Position numbers and translations under genes: made by a program. Source: UM-FILTER-33-9 sp964530235 (GTDB lineage Bacteria > Patescibacteriota > Microgenomatia > UBA1406 > GWC2-37-13). From it: a stretch of DNA of 64,000 nt. The DNA is taken from positions 124,001 through 188,000 of the forward strand of contig CAZGYB010000002.1 of assembly GCA_964530235.1 (NCBI GenBank), written 5' to 3'. The notes under the pieces were generated by a model. That model saw nothing but the letters and a program-made list of their open reading frames with translations. It had not been told where the DNA came from and did not search any database. This document shows positions 60,439 to 64,000 of the stretch, piece by piece (positions within the stretch are counted from its first letter, which is position 1; the number at the start of each line of letters is the position of its first letter).

Positions 60439-61455
60439 ATGTCAGATTACCAACAAGAGCTCCTTCGCAAGTTAACAACTATCATCCAAAAAGTTAATTT
60501 ACCATCTCTTCATAAGGAAATCGCAGTTCTCGAAGCAAAAAGTTATGACCCAAATTTCTGGAAAGAACCCAAAAGCGCTTCAGATACCCTAAAAAAAATT
60601 AGTTTTCTTAAAAAAGAAGTCGATGATATTGAAATGATGGAACTTCTTTACAATGAAAAACAGTACAAAGAGGCAGAGGAGCTTATCCATAAATATGAAG
60701 TGTTATTGTTTTTGTCCGGTTCGTATGATCGAGGCGATGCAATATTCTCGATTCATGCAGGTCAAGGAGGTACCGAAGCAATGGATTGGTCTCAAATGCT
60801 CCTTCGCATGTACACACGGTTCTTTGAGAAAAAAAATTGGAAATATGATGAAGCAGATCGAATCGAAGGTGAAGAAGCTGGTATTAAGAGTATCACCGTG
60901 CAGGTTTCTGGTGAATTTGCGTATGGCCTTTTGAAATCAGAAGCAGGAGTACACCGGTTAGTCCGACAATCTCCTTTTAATGCTGATAAGCTCAGACAAA
61001 CATCATTTGCCCTTGTTGAGGTGCTTCCTGCAGTTGAAGACAAAGAAATTGCTATTCGAGAAGAAGATTTAGAGTGGCAGTTTTATCGAAGCGGTGGGAA
61101 AGGTGGTCAAAATGTTAACAAAGTTTCGACAGCGGTCAGAGTTATTCATAAACCAACTCAAATTATTGCATCATGCCAAACGGAACGATCCCAAGGACAA
61201 AACCGGGAAAATGCACTTAAAATACTTCGTGCTAAGCTTTGGCAGATAGAATCTCAAAAAAAAGATGAAGCAGTTTCCCAGTTTAAAACTGAAAAAATTG
61301 CATCGTGGGGAAGACAAATCAGATCATATGTTCTACACCCATATAAACTTATCAAAGACCTTCGAACCGATTACGAAGAACATAATGTTGAAAAAATTCT
61401 CGATGGGGACTTAGATTTATTTATTGAGGCATTTCTCAAACAAAAACAAAAATAA
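60439..61455 (+). CDS. prfB: Peptide chain release factor 2
   Basis: This 338-residue protein carries the UGA/UAA-reading SPF tripeptide (178-180, in VRQSPFNADK) and the peptidyl-hydrolase motif GGQ (222-224). RF1 would have a PxT tripeptide. The frame is continuous: there is no programmed +1 frameshift with an in-frame UGA near codon 25, and the N-terminal domain is somewhat shorter than in E. coli. Presence of RF2 means UGA is a stop in this organism. It is behind its own extended -10 and ahead of the ftsEX group. Confidence 0.95.
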   Translation: MSDYQQELLRKLTTIIQKVNLPSLHKEIAVLEAKSYDPNFWKEPKSASDTLKKISFLKKEVDDIEMMELLYNEKQYKEAEELIHKYEVLLFLSGSYDRGDAIFSIHAGQGGTEAMDWSQMLLRMYTRFFEKKNWKYDEADRIEGEEAGIKSITVQVSGEFAYGLLKSEAGVHRLVRQSPFNADKLRQTSFALVEVLPAVEDKEIAIREEDLEWQFYRSGGKGGQNVNKVSTAVRVIHKPTQIIASCQTERSQGQNRENALKILRAKLWQIESQKKDEAVSQFKTEKIASWGRQIRSYVLHPYKLIKDLRTDYEEHNVEKILDGDLDLFIEAFLKQKQK

Positions 61456-61479
61456 TATCTTGTTTTTTTCCAACCTAAA

Positions 61480-61488
61480 TGATATTCT
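61480..61488 (+). promoter_or_regulatory. Extended -10 of the small membrane protein / ftsEX unit
   Basis: TGA-TATTCT ends 8 nt before the ATG at 61497. Confidence 0.45.
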
Positions 61489-61496
61489 GAAAACAT

Positions 61497-61934
61497 ATGA
61501 AACACACAACACCTGTCATCCATCAAATGAACTCTCTTAAAACAACTCAAGTTCCTTTGATTACTTTATTTATTGTATTGGTCATTGCCTCCCTTGGGGG
61601 AATGTTAATTGGCTTTGGACTTTCAAAAGCAACCTCCAAAAAAACTCCTACTGGAGAAGTTAAAAAAGTACAAACAGAAACCTCAGCAGGAATTTCAGAT
61701 AAAAAAACATTCAAAGATAGCTCTGAGGGGATGCTTCGAGAAGGAGGTATTGATGGTGAGGGCAACTTTCACCTTGAACGTCCGGGCGGCAAATCACAAA
61801 ATGTCTATCTTACTTCATCAACGGTCGACTTGTCTTTGTATTTAAACAAAAAAGTCCGTGTTCATGGTGAGACGTTCAATGCTCAGAAAGCAGGCTGGCT
61901 TATGGATGTTGGACTCGTTGAAATTTTACCGTGA
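61497..61934 (+). CDS. Small single-pass membrane protein upstream of ftsE
   Basis: This 145-residue protein has one membrane helix (PLITLFIVLVIASLGGMLIG), a Lys/Thr-rich linker and an outer beta-rich domain of about 60 residues (GNFHLERPGGKSQNVYLTSS then LSLYLNKKVRVHGETFNAQK). The second half resembles a small OB-like barrel. I do not recognise a family. The stop overlaps the GTG start of ftsE, so it is co-translated with ftsEX and may be part of that complex. Confidence 0.72.
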   Translation: MKHTTPVIHQMNSLKTTQVPLITLFIVLVIASLGGMLIGFGLSKATSKKTPTGEVKKVQTETSAGISDKKTFKDSSEGMLREGGIDGEGNFHLERPGGKSQNVYLTSSTVDLSLYLNKKVRVHGETFNAQKAGWLMDVGLVEILP

Positions 61935-62614
61935 GCATGATTACTTTTGAACAGGTAAGCAAAACATTTCCGCTTGGAAACACTGCGCTTGAAAATATTT
62001 CGTTTGAAATAGAAAATAATGAATTCGTTTTTCTCGTAGGTCCATCCGGTGCAGGAAAAACTTCTATTCTTAAACTTATTATGCGGAGTTTGATTCCTTC
62101 TTCCGGCTCTATCTTAGTAAATGATTTTGATTTGTCATCACGCAATTTTCGAGAAATAGACAAACTCCGACAGTCAATTGGCGTCGTGTTTCAGGATTTT
62201 AAAATCCTTTCTGAAAAGAATGTATATGAAAATATTGCAATAGGTATGGAAATTACCCATTCCCCTCAGGCTGAAATCAGAAAGAAAGTTCACCAAGTAC
62301 TCGAACTTGTTGGTCTTGAAAAAAAAGCAGAGGTCTTTCCGATCCAGCTATCTGCTGGAGAACTTCAAAGAGTTGCAATTGCACGAGCAGTATGTGGAAA
62401 CCGCCAAATAATATTAGCAGATGAACCTACGGGCAACTTGGATCCAAAAACAACGTGGGATATTATCAAAATTTTCAAAAAACTCGAGGGTGAAAAAACG
62501 TTTGTGATTGCAACACATAATACCGATATTGTAAACAGTTTAAAAAAACGAGTGCTTGTATTAAAGGAAGGCAGACTAATTAAAGATGTGCGCAAAGGAG
62601 GATATGAGATATGA
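61931..62614 (+). CDS. ftsE: Cell-division ABC ATPase FtsE
   Basis: This 227-residue protein has Walker A GPSGAGKTS (37-45), a Q-loop VFQDFK, the signature LSAGELQRVAIARA, and Walker B ILADEPTGNLD. LSAGE in place of LSGGE is common in FtsE. FtsE drives FtsX, which controls wall hydrolases at the septum. The start is GTG at 61931 or ATG at 61937. It overlaps both neighbours by 4 bp. Confidence 0.92.
   Translation: MSMITFEQVSKTFPLGNTALENISFEIENNEFVFLVGPSGAGKTSILKLIMRSLIPSSGSILVNDFDLSSRNFREIDKLRQSIGVVFQDFKILSEKNVYENIAIGMEITHSPQAEIRKKVHQVLELVGLEKKAEVFPIQLSAGELQRVAIARAVCGNRQIILADEPTGNLDPKTTWDIIKIFKKLEGEKTFVIATHNTDIVNSLKKRVLVLKEGRLIKDVRKGGYEI
62594..62601 (+). promoter_or_regulatory. Strong Shine-Dalgarno of ftsX
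   Basis: AAAGGAGG lies 9 nt before the ftsX ATG. It shows that the ribosomes of this organism use the anti-Shine-Dalgarno, in contrast to the bare starts at the heads of transcription units. Confidence 0.75.
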
Positions 62615-63504
62615 CAAGTATTTTTACCACGATCCGTAGAACACCATATCAGTCTCTCGCAACTTTTCTTTCTCTTTCGCTTGCGTTGTTTCTTTCTTTA
62701 AGTATATTCTTTTTACTCAGTTTCTTATACGGCCTACTCGGTTACGTTGAATCCAGACCACAAATTACTGCATATTTTCAAACTCAAACATCCGAAACCG
62801 ATATCCTAAAAATAAAAGACAGTCTGATGTCTTCAGGAAAAGTAATGAGCGTGAAATATATTTCAAAGCAAGATGCATATAAAATCTATAAAGACTTAAA
62901 CAAAGATAATCCTTTACTTCTTGAAATGGTAACCCCTGAAATTCTCCCCGCTTCTCTGGAAATTTTCGCTACTAAACCTACATACCTTCCTGAAATTGCT
63001 AACTTCTTACAAAAACAATCGGGAATAGATGAAGTGAATTTTCAAAAAGTTATCATTAACAAACTCCTCTCTTTAACCTCTTTATTAAGAAAAGTCTCTT
63101 TCGGATTTTTTTTCTATCTTCTCATATCAACAATATCCACTCTCATAACTATTACCCATTTCAAAGTCGCTCTGAAAAAAGATGAAATTGAGTTGCTTCA
63201 ACTTCTTGGTGCAAGTAGAGGATATGTCCGAAAACCCTTCCTTCAAGAAGCTACGCTTTTTGGATTTTCATCGTCAACTGCTGTATATTCTGTCTTTGTT
63301 CTTCTTTACTTTCTTGCGAAAAAATTTATTGATTCTTACCTTATCGGCATTTCGAAACTCAATATCGAGGTATTCGGTGTCCCTATTACCGTATGGCCTT
63401 TTAGTCTTGAGTTTGCTTTACTTCTTTATGCCGGAGTATTAGGCTTCGGCATTACAATTGCATTATTTGCTACTTTTATCGCCTCAAAAAAATATATCCA
63501 GTGA
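62611..63504 (+). CDS. ftsX: Cell-division ABC permease FtsX
   Basis: This 297-residue protein has four membrane helices, an outer domain between the first two (about 45-165, with QITAYFQTQTSETDI and the FtsX-typical PEILPASLEI) and the C-terminal ELLQLLGASRGYVRKPFLQE block. The outer domain passes the FtsE signal to a coiled-coil activator of peptidoglycan hydrolases, which is probably the next gene. It overlaps ftsE by 4 bp. Confidence 0.93.
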   Translation: MTSIFTTIRRTPYQSLATFLSLSLALFLSLSIFFLLSFLYGLLGYVESRPQITAYFQTQTSETDILKIKDSLMSSGKVMSVKYISKQDAYKIYKDLNKDNPLLLEMVTPEILPASLEIFATKPTYLPEIANFLQKQSGIDEVNFQKVIINKLLSLTSLLRKVSFGFFFYLLISTISTLITITHFKVALKKDEIELLQLLGASRGYVRKPFLQEATLFGFSSSTAVYSVFVLLYFLAKKFIDSYLIGISKLNIEVFGVPITVWPFSLEFALLLYAGVLGFGITIALFATFIASKKYIQ

Positions 63505-63521
63505 CCTTTTCCTCAATGCGA

Positions 63522-63527
63522 TATAAT
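63522..63527 (+). promoter_or_regulatory. -10 box of the coiled-coil gene
   Basis: TATAAT ends 6 nt before the ATG at 63534, with no Shine-Dalgarno. Confidence 0.55.
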
Positions 63528-63533
63528 AAAAAT

Positions 63534-64000
63534 ATGGAGTTTTTTCGGGTTTTTCTTTTCATCTCTATTTTTATACTAACTGGTTTGTTTCACGGAAATA
63601 CTATCGCACAAGAAACTTCATCCCAACCGAACTCTGAAATAGAGAATCAAATCAAAGAATATGAAAAAAAACTGACTGACTTAAGACAGCAGAAAAATAC
63701 CCTAGCCTCACAAATTCAAACTATGGATACGCAAATTTACTTGACGGGGTTAAAAATTCAAGAATCCGAGAGGCAAATTATTGAAACAGAAAGAGAGATT
63801 GACACATTAACGAGTCGTATTGAGTCCCTTGATGACTCTCTTACTAAAATTTCAAAATTGTTACTTGCAAATATTTCTGTCGGATACAAAAAACAAAGGA
63901 TTTCGTTAATAAATATACTCCTTGACTCAGACAATGTTGGTGAGATTTTCAATACAATAAAATACCAAAAGACCGCACAAAATAATAATCAAAGAATGCT
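63534..64000 (+). CDS. Secreted coiled-coil protein, likely FtsEX-partner wall-hydrolase activator (EnvC/PcsB/CwlO-like), cut by window edge
   Basis: The 155 codons seen open with a signal peptide (FFRVFLFISIFILTGLFHG, then NTIAQETSS) and go on as a long coiled coil rich in Glu, Lys and Gln (IENQIKEYEKKLTDLRQQKN, later LLANISVGYKKQR and LLDSDNVGEI). The N-terminal coiled coil and the LLANISVGYKKQ / LLDSDNVGE pattern match EnvC, PcsB and CwlO-type proteins. Those carry a C-terminal M23, CHAP or NlpC domain, which would lie beyond base 64000. The place directly after ftsX supports the call. Confidence 0.78.
   Translation, partial: MEFFRVFLFISIFILTGLFHGNTIAQETSSQPNSEIENQIKEYEKKLTDLRQQKNTLASQIQTMDTQIYLTGLKIQESERQIIETEREIDTLTSRIESLDDSLTKISKLLLANISVGYKKQRISLINILLDSDNVGEIFNTIKYQKTAQNNNQRM

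Noticed and set aside
1..64000. UGA recoded as an amino acid (Gracilibacteria/Absconditabacteria code)
   Set aside because: RF2 is present and many clear genes end in TGA at the expected family length.

Overview
The window looks like a chromosomal piece of a Candidate Phyla Radiation (Patescibacteria) bacterium, most likely in or near the Microgenomates group. This is inference. It rests on the AT-rich sequence, very tight gene packing with many 1-30 bp overlaps, a very large set of polytopic GT-C glycosyltransferases, small palindromic insertions (one in frame inside a protein gene), and the lack of any biosynthetic gene for amino acids, nucleotides or cofactors. A full release factor 2 gene and many UGA stops indicate that UGA is a stop codon here, so this is not a UGA-recoding lineage. 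Coding sequences at both edges are cut by the window.

Layout. 1-4.07 kb: a copper operon on the minus strand (csoR, an HMA-SafE-cupredoxin fusion, copA) behind a 29-bp palindromic operator. 4.1-10.3 kb: a PIG-V-like mannosyltransferase, a membrane-anchored cyclophilin with a LytR_C-domain protein, a CDF metal transporter, an unrecognised membrane protein, a small heme-like membrane protein, an FTR1 iron permease, a DOT1-like methyltransferase and a YdeI-like protein. 10.4-15.2 kb: seven tRNA genes (Ser-UGA, Cys-GCA, Arg-CCG, Ala-CGC, Ile-UAU, Phe-GAA, Gly-GCC), an HNH nuclease gene running into tRNA-Ser, a WlbA/WbpB-type sugar-nucleotide dehydrogenase, a GT2, a cupin and two NUDIX genes. Between the tRNAs lie tandem repeats, a tRNA 3'-half remnant and a duplicated tRNA-Phe 3' end. 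15.2-18.9 kb: a radical SAM gene overlapping an EpmA-like lysyl ligase gene, then undecaprenyl-diphosphatase and a GT4. 18.9-23.1 kb: a MacA/MacB-like ABC exporter with two separate permeases.

23-55 kb is the dominant feature: about 23 consecutive surface-glycan genes. Sixteen are GT-C-type or similar polytopic membrane proteins, five are GT-A (GT2) or polyprenyl-phosphate-sugar synthase-like enzymes, one is GT-B, and one is a Wzx-like flippase. The simplest model is that the ALG5/DPM-like enzyme (25738) charges polyprenyl phosphate with single sugars, the GT2/GT4 enzymes build a lipid-linked glycan in the cytoplasm, the flippase exports it, the GT-C enzymes add sugars from polyprenyl-phosphate donors outside, and UppP recycles the carrier. 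The large number of GT-C enzymes relative to cytoplasmic enzymes is the most unusual thing in the window.

55-64 kb is a housekeeping region: a CPBP membrane protease with an XRE regulator, dnaG-rpoD, a PilM-like/LytR_C fusion, prfB, a small membrane protein, ftsE, ftsX and the start of a secreted coiled-coil protein that looks like the FtsEX partner. At many transcription-unit heads a TATAAT-like -10 box, often with an upstream TG, ends only 6-13 nt before the start codon and no Shine-Dalgarno is visible. Inside operons good Shine-Dalgarno sites do occur (for example ftsX). This suggests that leaderless or nearly leaderless mRNAs are the rule for first genes.
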